Part shown: positions 27,293-36,970 of the stretch, piece by piece
How positions within the stretch are numbered: position 1 is the first letter of the stretch
Layout: each line of letters starts with the position of its first letter
Assembly (NCBI RefSeq): GCF_003313335.1
Contig: NZ_QMHP01000009.1
Coordinates: forward strand, 1-64,000
Length of the DNA stretch: 64,000 nt
Reading direction: 5' to 3'
Origin: Pedobacter zeaxanthinifaciens
GTDB taxonomy: Bacteria; Bacteroidota; Bacteroidia; Sphingobacteriales; Sphingobacteriaceae
Notes under the pieces: generated by a model
Databases searched by the model: none
What the model was told of the DNA's origin: nothing
What the model saw: the letters and a program-made list of their open reading frames with translations, nothing else
Position numbers and translations under genes: made by a program

Positions 27293-28636
27293 CTATTCTA
27301 TAAGCGAATCTGATATTTTAAGGGCTTCTGAAATGATGGCCAAGCCTTCATCAATTTCTTGTTTATTTATTGTTAGGGGAGGAGCAACAAAAATATAGCC
27401 CCAACGTACGAAAGTGTACATTCCTAGCTCACGAATTTTAGCAGCTATCCGATTGCTTATTTTCAAATCGTCTCCAGATGCGTTGTAAGGCGCTATTAAT
27501 GTTCCTGTTTTTTTATTTTTTAGTACTTCAAGACACCCTAATAATCCTTTGTTTCTGAAATTTCCCATACTTGGATGAAGTGCTCTCATATCATTAATTT
27601 TTTGTTCGATATAAGCTCCCATTTTTTGCGCATTTTGTATAAGATTGTCTTCTTCGTAGATTTCAATTACACGTAGGGCCGCTGCAAGGCAAACAGGATG
27701 GGCATTGTAGGTAAGGCCAATCATTAGAGGAGTAGTGTTGAATTTTTCGGCAATTCTGTCCGAAACCATTAAGCAACCCAAAGGAAGGTAAGACGAGGTG
27801 AGACCTTTGGCCATGCAAATCATATCTGGGATAATATCGTGATGCTCGAAACCAAACCATTTTCCTGTCCTCCCAAATCCGCTCATTACCTCATCTGCGA
27901 TAAATAAGATTCCATATTTTTCACATAGTTTTTTTACGCCTTTCAGATATCCTTCAGGGTAGTGAAGACATCCTGAAGATCCGCTTTCTCCTTCAAAAAT
28001 CATTGCGGCAATATTTTCTTTTCCTTCAAAATGAATAATTCTTTCTACATAATCTAGGCTCAGAGAAAGACAGGTGTCATGGTCGAGATTTTTTAGATTA
28101 AAGAAGTAATAAGGATCATCCAAATGAATTGCATTTGGCATTTGCTGAGAATCATTCGCCAGTTTTCTTGGATCGCCTCCTACACTCATCCCTCCAATAG
28201 ATCCACCGTGGAAAGCCCTGTATCTGCCAATGATTTTGTGTCGGCCGGTGTATAACCTTGCAAGTTTTATTGCATTATCAATAGAAGATGTACCGCAGAG
28301 CGTAAAAAAAGCTTTGTTCAGATCTCCGGGACAAATCTCAGACAGTTTTTTCGAAAGTTTTGCCCTAATCTCTGTAGTGCAGGAAGGCGTTACATAACTT
28401 ACGGATTGCATTTGTTCTGTTATAGCATCAGTTACGCGAGAATCTCCATGTCCGATATTTACGGACATAAGACCAGAAGAAAAATCGATAATTTTATTCC
28501 CGTCATAATCATAAAGATACACGCCGTGTGCTTTTTCAATGGCAAGAGGATTAACCGAAGCCTGTGCCGACCAAGAGAAAAGACTGTAGTTTTTGCTATC
28601 CTCAATAATTTTATTTTTTGAGTCTTGTTTTGTCAT
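27293..28636 (-). CDS. Class III aminotransferase (omega-amino acid:pyruvate type)
   Basis: The 447-residue PLP enzyme moves an amino group from an amine or omega-amino acid to a keto acid. It has the N-terminal GVYLYDYDGNKIIDFSSGLMSVNIGHG, the glycine-rich GTSSIDNAIKLAR, the PLP aspartate in FIADEVMSGFGRTGKW and the Schiff-base lysine in MICMAKGLTSSYLPLGC. The overall style resembles taurine- or beta-alanine:pyruvate aminotransferases. It follows mmsA after 25 bases, so the pair is one operon. With mmsA it could turn beta-alanine or beta-aminoisobutyrate into acetyl- or propionyl-CoA by way of the semialdehyde. The substrate is an inference. Confidence 0.9.
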   Translation of the reverse strand: MTKQDSKNKIIEDSKNYSLFSWSAQASVNPLAIEKAHGVYLYDYDGNKIIDFSSGLMSVNIGHGDSRVTDAITEQMQSVSYVTPSCTTEIRAKLSKKLSEICPGDLNKAFFTLCGTSSIDNAIKLARLYTGRHKIIGRYRAFHGGSIGGMSVGGDPRKLANDSQQMPNAIHLDDPYYFFNLKNLDHDTCLSLSLDYVERIIHFEGKENIAAMIFEGESGSSGCLHYPEGYLKGVKKLCEKYGILFIADEVMSGFGRTGKWFGFEHHDIIPDMICMAKGLTSSYLPLGCLMVSDRIAEKFNTTPLMIGLTYNAHPVCLAAALRVIEIYEEDNLIQNAQKMGAYIEQKINDMRALHPSMGNFRNKGLLGCLEVLKNKKTGTLIAPYNASGDDLKISNRIAAKIRELGMYTFVRWGYIFVAPPLTINKQEIDEGLAIISEALKISDSLIE

Positions 28637-28661
28637 ATCACAATTTAGTAGATTTTAGAGG

Positions 28662-30110
28662 TTAGCTCATCCAATTAATTCCAGCTTCAGGATTCCATTT
28701 CACGGTAGTTTTTTTAGCTTTCGTCCAAAATTCTATAGAAGATTTTCCTGTAATATCTCCACTTCCATATTTAGATTGATTCCAGCCGCCGAAGCCAAAA
28801 GGTTCTCTAGGTACTGGTACACCGATATTTACACCACACATTCCAGCCGAAGCTCTTTTTGATACATAGGATGCAATGCTTCCGCTTTGTGTAAAAATGG
28901 AGCAAGCATTGCCATAAGGATTATTATTTTCTATAGCCAGGGCTTCGTCTATTGTTTTACATCTTATAATGGTAAGTACAGGTCCAAAAATTTCCTCTGT
29001 TGCCACTGCCATTTCTGGCGTTGCATGGTCTATTATGGTTGGTCCTACATAAAATCCTTGCTCTTTTCCTACAACGGTGGTGTTCCTTCCATCAGACAGT
29101 ATTTTAGCACCCTGCCTTTCTGCTTCTGTAATATAATTCTCAATCCTCTCTTTTGCCTCTTTTGAAATTACAGATCCAAGGTTGTTTCCGCATTGTATTT
29201 TTTTTGATTCATTAACGATTTTTTCAATTATATGGTCGCAATCTCCTACGGCCAGTAATGTAGCGGCTGCCATACATCTTTGTCCTGCGCAACCGCTCAT
29301 TGAAGCAACAATATTAGTGGCCGCCATTTCTTGGTGTGCGTCTGGAGATAAAATGATATGATTTTTAGCTCCACCTAGAGCGAGTACCTGTTTTAGATTA
29401 GATGTACATCGTTTATAAACAAGCGCTGCAATTTTAGTAGAACCTACAAATGTTACTGCCTTAATTTTTGGGTGATCACAAATCATTTCCACTATATCAC
29501 TTCCACCGTTAATTATCGAAAATATACCGTCTGGCAAACCAGCCTCTTGAAGGTATTTGGCAATATATTGTGACGAAACTGGTACTTTTTCTGAAGGCTT
29601 TAAAATAAATGCGTTACCCAGAGCTATGGCATTCATAATGGTCCAATGCGGAACCATGCTTGGGAAATTAAAAGGAACAATAGAGGCAACTACTCCTATA
29701 GGATATCTTTCTGAAGTGCATTGTACACCAACACTTACCTCCTCAGTTTCACCATGTGCAAACTGAGGTAAAGCGCAGGCAAACTCACATAATTCTATAG
29801 CCTTTTCAATTTCAGCTTTTGCTTCTGAAAATATTTTACCATTTTCTTGAACTATGATGTCTGAAAGAAAATTAATATTTTTTTCTAGGATGGCTTTGTA
29901 TCTGTAAAACACCTGAACTCGCTCTTTGAGGGTGATTTTTTGCCATTGTTTTTGAGCTTCTGTAGCCGTTGTAATAATTGCTTCCAAATCTTCTTTTGTG
30001 GAGGTAGTATATGCTGCAATTAGTTTTCCGTCAACAGGAGATATTATTTTCTCAGTATTACCCGAGCTTCCTGGAATAAATTTGCCATTAATAAAATTAT
30101 CAACTCTCAT
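28662..30110 (-). CDS. mmsA: CoA-acylating methylmalonate-semialdehyde dehydrogenase
   Basis: The 482-residue aldehyde dehydrogenase converts (methyl)malonate semialdehyde, CoA and NAD into propionyl- or acetyl-CoA, CO2 and NADH. The catalytic cysteine lies in SGCAGQRCMAAATLLAVG, with the preceding arginine that is specific for this CoA-dependent branch. PFNFPSMVPHWTIMNAIALGNAFILKPSEKVP and GVNIGVPVPREPFGFGGWNQSKYG are also typical of MmsA/IolA. It is the first gene of a leftward operon with an omega-aminotransferase. Its ATG is 5 bases from an inverted repeat that may be the operator shared with the rightward operon. Confidence 0.92.
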   Translation of the reverse strand: MRVDNFINGKFIPGSSGNTEKIISPVDGKLIAAYTTSTKEDLEAIITTATEAQKQWQKITLKERVQVFYRYKAILEKNINFLSDIIVQENGKIFSEAKAEIEKAIELCEFACALPQFAHGETEEVSVGVQCTSERYPIGVVASIVPFNFPSMVPHWTIMNAIALGNAFILKPSEKVPVSSQYIAKYLQEAGLPDGIFSIINGGSDIVEMICDHPKIKAVTFVGSTKIAALVYKRCTSNLKQVLALGGAKNHIILSPDAHQEMAATNIVASMSGCAGQRCMAAATLLAVGDCDHIIEKIVNESKKIQCGNNLGSVISKEAKERIENYITEAERQGAKILSDGRNTTVVGKEQGFYVGPTIIDHATPEMAVATEEIFGPVLTIIRCKTIDEALAIENNNPYGNACSIFTQSGSIASYVSKRASAGMCGVNIGVPVPREPFGFGGWNQSKYGSGDITGKSSIEFWTKAKKTTVKWNPEAGINWMS

Positions 30111-30115
30111 ATTTC

Positions 30116-30184
30116 AAAATTTGCATTTTTAACTTATTTTAAATTCAAAATAAGCAGTTTTTTTTTTATAAAAATGCAAATTTT
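30116..30184. promoter_or_regulatory. Nested inverted repeats in the divergent mmsA/nhaC promoter
   Basis: AAAATTTGCATTTTTA (30116-30131) and TAAAAATGCAAATTTT (30169-30184) are perfect 16-base inverse copies. Between them CTTATTTT (30133-30140) and AAAATAAG (30147-30154) form a second perfect inverted repeat. The whole lies in the 135-base gap between mmsA and the nhaC-like gene. Such AT-rich symmetric sites fit an Lrp/AsnC protein, and the half site TTTGCAT also resembles the ATTTTGCATAAAAA stretch in front of the Lrp-type gene. Confidence 0.6.
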
Positions 30185-30245
30185 ATTTTTTTGTTGGAAA
30201 ACATTTCTAATTTTACAATACATAATTATTAAAAAATACACTACC

Positions 30246-31838
30246 ATGTTAAAAATTTCTAATGTTGTTGGAGGTATTCTGCTTATTCTGGCAGGAGTCT
30301 TTTTCTCCATAAGTTGGTACGCATTGGTGCCAGCATTCACAGTTTTAGGTTTGGCTATTATTACAAGGAAAGCTTTAGAACCGCTCATTGTAGGTTGTTC
30401 TGTAGGCTTTATGATGATTGGTAAATACGGACTTCACGAAGTATCAGATGGGCTTTTTCCTGGTATTAAAAATTTGGATATGGCTCCAGCAAGAGAAGTA
30501 GCCTTCCCACTTAATCTTCTACAGGGTTTAGAGGATACAATTTCTAGAAGTCTGCATGACGGAGGGCTTATTTGGGTAATTTTAGTTTGTATTCTTTATG
30601 GGGCCTTAGTGCAGCTTTTGGTGGCGTCGGGTGGAGTTAGCGCTATTGCAGATTTTTCTTCAAAATTTGTGAATAATAAAAAGCAATCGTTAATAATGAC
30701 TTATTTCTTAGCATTTTTCTTTTTTATTGATGATTACTTGAGTGCTTTATCTGTAGGAAATACAATGAGGCCAATTACAGACAAATTTAAAGTGTCGAGA
30801 GAAAAGCTGGCAATGGTGCTCAGTTTTGTGTGTGTACCCATCACTATCATTATGCCAGTTTCTACTTGGACCATTTTTTATGGTACTAATTTGATGGATG
30901 TAGAATCCGTTTCTGCTACCAGTACCAGTGCTATTTCTGCATTTGCAAACACAATTCCTTATAATTTTTCTGCAATTATTTCTCTAGTGATAGGTTTTTT
31001 AGTGGTTTTCAAGTTGTTTCCGGATTTGGCAGGCATTAAAGCGGCAGAAAATAAGGCAAATCAGCTATCAGATAATTATGCTGCTGAAAATGAAACTGGT
31101 GAAAAAGATAAAAATACGCTTTATCCAAACCGCAACCTAGATGAAGAGGAAATAGAAGAAGAACTAAGCGCTAAAAAAGGGAATATTCTTTATTTCATTG
31201 TGCCCATTTTTATGCTCATATTTTTTACAGTATTTGCTTATCCAACAGAGTGGGGAGCAGATTATGTGATTACCGACAACATAGATGCACTTAGAGGAGT
31301 TGCGACTACCGTTGTTCTTACTTATTTAGGTTATCTGGTTTTGGGAGTAATGAAATTTGATGACTTGTCGAGCAATTTCGTGAAAGGATTAGAAACCATT
31401 ACGTTCGTTCTAGTAGTTTTAGGGTTCACTTATTTGTTGAAGGACGTTCAGGGCGCACTAGGCTTTGATGATTTTGTAACGCAAAAGCTACAAAATGTTC
31501 CAGGACTCAATGGAAGCACATTTCCTGTAATTGTATTTACAGTAGTGTCTTTTATTTGTTGGGCAACGGGGTCTAACTGGGGCATTTACGCCATTTTGGT
31601 ACCTGCAACAGCATTACTTTCACAATCTCTAGGCTCAAATTTTTGGCTTACACAAGGCGCTCTGGCTTCTGGTACAGTTTGGGGAGCTGCCGCTTGCTTC
31701 TTCTCCGATAACAGAGTTCTTACCGCACAATCTTGTAAGGTAGATATGATGCAGCATGGAACTACTCAATTTCCTTATCAAATTATCATTCTTATTGCAT
31801 CCATGGCAATGTATCTGTTGGCAGGATTCATATTATAA
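30246..31838 (+). CDS. nhaC: NhaC-family Na+/H+ antiporter or related transporter
   Basis: From the ATG at 30246 the protein has 530 residues with about 11-12 helices. NhaC marks include LIWVILVCILYGALVQLLVASGG, FFFIDDYLSALSVGNTMRPITDKFKVSREKLA and GSNWGIYAILVPATALLSQSLG. A charged loop of about 60 residues (near 280-340) is Glu-, Lys- and Asn-rich. It probably exchanges Na+ for H+, but some family members carry organic ions, and its place as first gene of an amine catabolic operon makes a substrate transporter possible. The upstream 24-codon extension of the frame overlaps the operator and is rejected. Confidence 0.88.
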   Translation: MLKISNVVGGILLILAGVFFSISWYALVPAFTVLGLAIITRKALEPLIVGCSVGFMMIGKYGLHEVSDGLFPGIKNLDMAPAREVAFPLNLLQGLEDTISRSLHDGGLIWVILVCILYGALVQLLVASGGVSAIADFSSKFVNNKKQSLIMTYFLAFFFFIDDYLSALSVGNTMRPITDKFKVSREKLAMVLSFVCVPITIIMPVSTWTIFYGTNLMDVESVSATSTSAISAFANTIPYNFSAIISLVIGFLVVFKLFPDLAGIKAAENKANQLSDNYAAENETGEKDKNTLYPNRNLDEEEIEEELSAKKGNILYFIVPIFMLIFFTVFAYPTEWGADYVITDNIDALRGVATTVVLTYLGYLVLGVMKFDDLSSNFVKGLETITFVLVVLGFTYLLKDVQGALGFDDFVTQKLQNVPGLNGSTFPVIVFTVVSFICWATGSNWGIYAILVPATALLSQSLGSNFWLTQGALASGTVWGAAACFFSDNRVLTAQSCKVDMMQHGTTQFPYQIIILIASMAMYLLAGFIL

Positions 31839-31855
31839 TTTTAAAATAACCATAA

Positions 31856-32524
31856 ATGATTCAACAAGTCATAAACGACGGAAAATTTATTCTCCGAACA
31901 GCCGTTCCAGAAGATGCCGCTCCAATGGCAGAAGTGCAGCATATCTGTTACCCAACTTTATCACAAGAAGAAATTCTTACAGAAGAACACTTTGCCAATC
32001 ATATTAAACTATTTCCAGAAGGACAAATAGTAATTACTGATAATGGAAGAGTGATAGCATCTACAAGTACGTTCAGGTCACACTTTCCAGATCACGATCA
32101 TACTTTTATGGAAGCCACAGATAATCTTTGGCTTACCAAGTCTCATCAACTAGACGGAGATTGGCTTTACGGAATAGATATGGGTGTTTTGCCAGATTAC
32201 AGAGGTTTGCGTTTATCCACTGCAATGTACGATGCAAGACAGGAAGTTGCCGAAAAGTTAGGAATGAAAGGGCAAATTACCGTAGGAATGACGATTGGTT
32301 ACGGACGTTATAAAGACGAAATGTCCATTCAAGAGTATTGCGAAAAATTGAAAAATAATGAACTAACAGATCCTACCGTTACACCTCAGAGAAAAGCAGG
32401 TTTCCAGTGGATAAAACCAATTTATGAATATTTGGAAGATCCCACTGCTGGAAATTGTAGCGTGCTTATGGCGTGGCCATTGAAAGGGATTGACATTGCT
32501 GAGTTAGTGAAGAAATACCATTAA
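31856..32524 (+). CDS. GNAT-family N-acetyltransferase (nitrilase-partner type)
   Basis: The 222-residue product has the GNAT acetyl-CoA-binding pattern in GVLPDYRGLRLSTAMYDARQEVAEKLG. Long family-specific pieces (FPEGQIVITDNGRVIASTS, GDWLYGIDMGVLP, MTIGYGRYKDEMSIQEYCEKLKNNELTDP) recall the GNAT domain that in other Bacteroidota proteins is fused to a nitrilase-type amidase. Here it stands alone. It starts 17 bases after nhaC. It may acetylate an amine or polyamine before oxidation, which would fit the amine oxidase further along. The substrate is inferred. Confidence 0.85.
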   Translation: MIQQVINDGKFILRTAVPEDAAPMAEVQHICYPTLSQEEILTEEHFANHIKLFPEGQIVITDNGRVIASTSTFRSHFPDHDHTFMEATDNLWLTKSHQLDGDWLYGIDMGVLPDYRGLRLSTAMYDARQEVAEKLGMKGQITVGMTIGYGRYKDEMSIQEYCEKLKNNELTDPTVTPQRKAGFQWIKPIYEYLEDPTAGNCSVLMAWPLKGIDIAELVKKYH

Positions 32525-32640
32525 AATTAAAAGTTAGAAGTAAGAGGTTTGGATGCTTAGCTTTTTTAGTAATCAAACTTCAAATAAAATTAAATAGTAA
32601 CAAGCTAAAGGCAAAAATCGATAGCTAAAAGCTGATAAAA

Positions 32641-33981
32641 ATGAAAAATATAATTTTAAAAACTGAAATCCCAGGACCTAAAAGCAAAGAATTATTAGCA
32701 AGACGAGCAGCAGCGCTTCCATCTGGATTAGGAAAATCAACCGAAGTTTGTGTAGAATCTGCATTAGGTGCATTAGTTCAGGACGTAGATGGAAACCAAC
32801 TTATTGACTTTGCTGGCGGAATTGGGATGGTAAATTTAGGGCATCGTCCTCAAGCTGTTGTAGATGCTATTAAGGAACAATTAGAAAAACAAATTCACAC
32901 AGGAGCATTAGTAACCACTTTTGAATCTTATTTAGAATTTGCAGAATTATTAAATTCTCTTACACCAGGCAATTTTCCTAAGAAAACATTATTGGCAAAC
33001 TCGGGTTCCGAAGCAGTAGAAAACGCCGTTGCAATGGCAAAATATTACACTAAAAGACCGGCAATTATTTGTTTCGAAGGTGCATATCACGGCAGAACAA
33101 TGCTTACTTTGAGTTTAACATCCAAATATGGTTTATTCAAAAAAGGTTTTGGAAGTTATGCTCAAGATATTTATCGTTTTCATTCGCCTAATATTTACAG
33201 AAGGCCAAAATCAATGACGGAAGAAGAATACATTGATTTTTGTATAGAAAGATTCGATCAAAACCTGATTTCACACGTAGATCCTTCTGCTGTTGCTGCA
33301 ATTATCATAGAGCCAGTTCAAGGAGAAGGCGGTTTTATACCTGTTCCTAAAAGATTTTTAGAAAAAATTCGTCAGGTTTGTGATACACACGGAATCGTAT
33401 TTATTGCAGATGAAGTACAAGCTGGAGCAGGAAGAACAGGAAAATTTTTGTCAATAGAACATTCTGGCGTAGTTCCAGATGTGGTTACGATGGCAAAATC
33501 AATCGGTTCTGGTTTGCCAATTTCCGCCATTACAGGAAAAGCCGAAATTATGGATGCTCCTCATTTAGGAGGAGTTGGTGGAACATACAGTGGAAGTCCA
33601 ATCGCAGTTGCAGGAGCAATGGCAACTGTAAAAGAGCTCGTAAAACCAGAATTTTTGAACCGTGCAACAGAAGTTGGAAATATCATTACTTCTCGTTTAA
33701 AAGCAATGCAAGAAAAATTCAATTGTATTGGTGATATCCGTGGTTTAGGTGCAATGTTGGTGGTAGAATTTGTTAAAAATCAAGACACCAAAGAACCTGA
33801 TATGGATTTTGCAATGGCAGTTATTAAAAAATCGGTTTCCAAAGGAATTATTCTAATCAGAGCCGGGCTATACACCAATTGTATCCGATTTTTACCACCA
33901 ATTGTAATTACCGATGAACAATTGCACGAAGGTTTAGACGTAATTGAAGAAAGCATTGCAGAAGTTTTAGCAGGAAAATAA
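32641..33981 (+). CDS. Class III aminotransferase (GABA aminotransferase-like)
   Basis: The 446-residue PLP enzyme is close in style to 4-aminobutyrate aminotransferase. It has IPGPKSKELLARRAAALPSGLG at the start, LLANSGSEAVENAVAMAKYYTKRPAIICFEGAYHGRT for phosphate binding, EPVQGEGGFIPVPKRFL, FIADEVQAGAGRTGKF and the lysine in VTMAKSIGSGLPISAITG. GabT usually turns GABA and 2-oxoglutarate into succinate semialdehyde and glutamate. A spacer of 116 bases precedes it, long for the operon. An aldehyde dehydrogenase able to finish the route lies further along the operon. Confidence 0.9.
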   Translation: MKNIILKTEIPGPKSKELLARRAAALPSGLGKSTEVCVESALGALVQDVDGNQLIDFAGGIGMVNLGHRPQAVVDAIKEQLEKQIHTGALVTTFESYLEFAELLNSLTPGNFPKKTLLANSGSEAVENAVAMAKYYTKRPAIICFEGAYHGRTMLTLSLTSKYGLFKKGFGSYAQDIYRFHSPNIYRRPKSMTEEEYIDFCIERFDQNLISHVDPSAVAAIIIEPVQGEGGFIPVPKRFLEKIRQVCDTHGIVFIADEVQAGAGRTGKFLSIEHSGVVPDVVTMAKSIGSGLPISAITGKAEIMDAPHLGGVGGTYSGSPIAVAGAMATVKELVKPEFLNRATEVGNIITSRLKAMQEKFNCIGDIRGLGAMLVVEFVKNQDTKEPDMDFAMAVIKKSVSKGIILIRAGLYTNCIRFLPPIVITDEQLHEGLDVIEESIAEVLAGK

Positions 33982-34045
33982 TGGATAAGAAATTTTAGAA
34001 AATAAAAATCAGTGTTCTAAAAACAACCAAAGTTTTTTAGCTATA

Positions 34046-35611
34046 ATGAAACTCTTTCACAACGCAAATATCATCACCATTAATACTAAAATTCCCGCTG
34101 CAAAAGCAATGGCAATAGATGATAATGGAACTATTTTAGAAGTAGGAGAAGAGGAAATTATTGATAAATATCCCACTTCAGAAAAAATAGATTTGCAAGG
34201 AAAAACCATAATGCCTGCTTTCAATGATGCACACATTCACGTTTGGAAAGTGGGGCATCTCAAAACCTTTATGTTGGATTTAAGAGGTTGTAAATCCATT
34301 GCAGAAATGCAGCAAAAAATAAAGGAATTTGCCGATAAAAACCCAAATAATGATTGGATTTTAGCTCGTGGAATTAACGAATTTGTTTTAGAAGACAAAA
34401 GACTTCCTACCAAAGAAGATTTGGATATTGTTTTGCCCAATAAACCGATTTGGCTCATTAGAACTTGTGCTCATATCGGAATTGCCAATTCAAAAGCCAT
34501 AGAAATTTCGGGAGTTAATGAACATACAGAAGAACCTTTTGGTGGTGAGATTAGAAAAAATGCGGAAGGAAAAATTTCTGGGATTTTCACTGAAACCGCT
34601 TTAGGTTTAATTACCAAAAATATGCCTCAAATCAATGATTTTCAGTACGAAAAAATGATTTTGGCAGCGCAGGAAACTTTTTTGGAATTAGGAATCACTT
34701 CGGTTACAGATCCAGGAGTTACGCCTGATATTTTGGAGGTCTATAAAAAAATGGATTCCGAAGGAAAATTGAAGATAAAAATCAATCTTTTTCCTTTACG
34801 AATTCCAGATGGTGCAACCCAACCACTTCCTCTTCCGGAATTATACGAAAGCGATTTTTTACGCATCAAAACTGTTAAATTTTTTGCAGATGGAGGCTTA
34901 AGCAGTCAAACAGCAGCAATGGATATTCCATATTTAGGAACAGATTACAAAGGTGTTTTACGGTTGGATTTTGATATTTTTTATAAGGCAGCTTATGAAA
35001 GTTGTGCTAAAGGTTTTTCCGTTGCCACTCACGCTATTGGTCATCAAGCGATGGATTTAGTGGTTGATGTTTATGAAAAATTATTTCAGGATTTTCCGAA
35101 TATTTCCAATAGAATAGAGCACGTTGGTTTTATTTCCGAGAGAAATTTGGAAAGAATGAAACGTTGTAATATGAAGGCAGTTATGCAACCGATTTTCATT
35201 TATGAATTGGGCGAAAATTACCGAAATAGCATAGAAGAAAGTTTATTTGAAACGCTTTTTCCTTTTAAACTATCTCTTGAAAATGGCATTATAACCGCAC
35301 TTTCTACGGATGGACCTGTGGTAAAAGAATACAATCCTTGGGTGGGAATTCAAACAGCAATTGATAGAAAAGATGCGCAAGGTTTTCAAATAGGAACGAA
35401 AGAAGTTTTGACCTTGCATCAAGCTATTGAAGGCTACACTTTAGGCGGCGCAAAAGCCGATGAACAAAGCCATTTAAAAGGAAGTTTAGAAGCTGGAAAA
35501 CAAGCAGATTTTATCGTTTTAAACGAAAATCCTTTACAAACCGGCAATGTTTCAAGTATTAAAAACCTTCAAACTTTTGTAAACGGAAAGATGGAATTTT
35601 CAAGATTTTAA
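34046..35611 (+). CDS. YtcJ-type amidohydrolase
   Basis: The 521-residue metal hydrolase of the amidohydrolase_3 group begins with the small beta domain (MKLFHNANIITIN) and the metal motif DAHIHVWKVG. Later come FFADGGLSSQTAAM and a conserved ATHAIGHQAMDLVVDVY. The end reads GSLEAGKQADFIVLNENPL. It probably hydrolyses an amide or cyclic amide in the cytoplasm; there is no signal peptide. In this operon it could deacetylate an N-acetylated amino acid or open a lactam. The substrate is not known. It is 64 bases from the previous gene and 30 from the next. Confidence 0.88.
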   Translation: MKLFHNANIITINTKIPAAKAMAIDDNGTILEVGEEEIIDKYPTSEKIDLQGKTIMPAFNDAHIHVWKVGHLKTFMLDLRGCKSIAEMQQKIKEFADKNPNNDWILARGINEFVLEDKRLPTKEDLDIVLPNKPIWLIRTCAHIGIANSKAIEISGVNEHTEEPFGGEIRKNAEGKISGIFTETALGLITKNMPQINDFQYEKMILAAQETFLELGITSVTDPGVTPDILEVYKKMDSEGKLKIKINLFPLRIPDGATQPLPLPELYESDFLRIKTVKFFADGGLSSQTAAMDIPYLGTDYKGVLRLDFDIFYKAAYESCAKGFSVATHAIGHQAMDLVVDVYEKLFQDFPNISNRIEHVGFISERNLERMKRCNMKAVMQPIFIYELGENYRNSIEESLFETLFPFKLSLENGIITALSTDGPVVKEYNPWVGIQTAIDRKDAQGFQIGTKEVLTLHQAIEGYTLGGAKADEQSHLKGSLEAGKQADFIVLNENPLQTGNVSSIKNLQTFVNGKMEFSRF

Positions 35612-35641
35612 GATTAAAAAAATTAATATAATTTATTTCCT

Positions 35642-36934
35642 ATGACAATTACAGAACAACTATACGAAAGACGAAAAAAAACCATTCCAAATGCGTTAGG
35701 AATTTTCAATCCTTCCAGCATTCAATCTGCAAAAGGAGCGATTGTAACCGATGCAGACGGTAGAGAACTCATAGATTTTGCAGGCGGAATTGGTGTAAAT
35801 AACGCAGGACACGGTGTTCCTGAAATCATAAAAGCGATACAAAATCAAGCAGAAAAATTTATTCACGCTTCATTCAACGTATCTGTTTATGAGCAATATA
35901 TGGATTTAACCGAAAAATTAGTTGAATTATTACCTCACGGAGAATCTACCAAAGTAATGCTTACCAATTCTGGTGCAGAATCTGTAGAAAATGTAATTAA
36001 AATCGCCCGAAATGTAACTGGGCGTTCTGCAATTATTTGTTTTGATGGTGCGTTTCACGGTAGAACTTTAATGGCGGCAACACTTACTTCAAACGTAAAA
36101 TACAAAGCAGGATGTGGGCCTTATGCTCCCGAAGTTTATCGTTTAGAATATCCGTATTACAAACCTTCGATGTCCAAAAGAATGACTTCCGAAGAGTTCG
36201 ATGAATTGATGATTATGAAGCTGCACAAAACTTTCTCTTCTGTGGTTTCTGCCAATCAAACGGCGGCAATTATTATAGAGCTGGTGCAAGGAGAAGGCGG
36301 ATTTACAACGGCTTCAAAATCGTACATTCAATATTTGCGAAAATTCTGTACCGAAAACGGAATTCTACTCATTTTTGATGAAGTTCAATCTGGTTTTGGG
36401 CGTACAGGAAAATGGGCTGCTTACGAGCATTACGACGTAATCCCTGATCTTTCTACTTGGGCAAAATCTATGGGTGGCGGAATGCCAATTGGTGCGGTTA
36501 TCGGGAAAGCAGAAATTATGGATGCCGTTCAAGCGGGAGTAATTGGCGGAACTTATCCAGGAAATCCGCTGTGTTGTGCAGCTTCATTAGCAAGTATCAA
36601 ATATATGGAAGCGCAAAATATTAATGAAAAAGGGGCAAAAGTAGGAGATAAAGTGCGTTCTAAAATGAATGAATTACAAGCAAAATTTCCGCAAAATATT
36701 ACCGATGTTCGTGGTTTAGGAGCAATGTTGGCAATGGAATTTATGAAAGACGGAAAACCAGATGGTGATATTTGTAAAAAAATCCAGCAACATTGTTTAG
36801 ACAACGGATTAATTGTCATCACTGCCGGAACATACGGAAATTGTATCCGTGTTTTGAGTCCGTTAATCATCGAAGATGAAGTGTTAGAAAAAGGTCTTAA
36901 CATATTATCAGCTGCAATACAAGCAAGTATCTGA
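35642..36934 (+). CDS. Class III aminotransferase (second GABA-T-like copy)
   Basis: The 430-residue PLP enzyme shows the same architecture as the copy at 32641, with RKKTIPNALGIFNPSSIQSAKG at the N-terminus, TNSGAESVENVIKIARNVTGR, IIELVQGEGGFTTASK, IFDEVQSGFGRTGKW and the Schiff-base lysine in STWAKSMGGGMPIGAVIG. It is clearly a diverged paralogue and not a recent duplicate. It may handle a different chain length. It lies between the amidohydrolase and an aldehyde dehydrogenase with gaps of 30 and 36 bases, so product aldehydes would pass directly to the next enzyme. Confidence 0.9.
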   Translation: MTITEQLYERRKKTIPNALGIFNPSSIQSAKGAIVTDADGRELIDFAGGIGVNNAGHGVPEIIKAIQNQAEKFIHASFNVSVYEQYMDLTEKLVELLPHGESTKVMLTNSGAESVENVIKIARNVTGRSAIICFDGAFHGRTLMAATLTSNVKYKAGCGPYAPEVYRLEYPYYKPSMSKRMTSEEFDELMIMKLHKTFSSVVSANQTAAIIIELVQGEGGFTTASKSYIQYLRKFCTENGILLIFDEVQSGFGRTGKWAAYEHYDVIPDLSTWAKSMGGGMPIGAVIGKAEIMDAVQAGVIGGTYPGNPLCCAASLASIKYMEAQNINEKGAKVGDKVRSKMNELQAKFPQNITDVRGLGAMLAMEFMKDGKPDGDICKKIQQHCLDNGLIVITAGTYGNCIRVLSPLIIEDEVLEKGLNILSAAIQASI

Positions 36935-36970
36935 TAATTATTTGCTTTCAATTTTAATCATTAGCTACAT

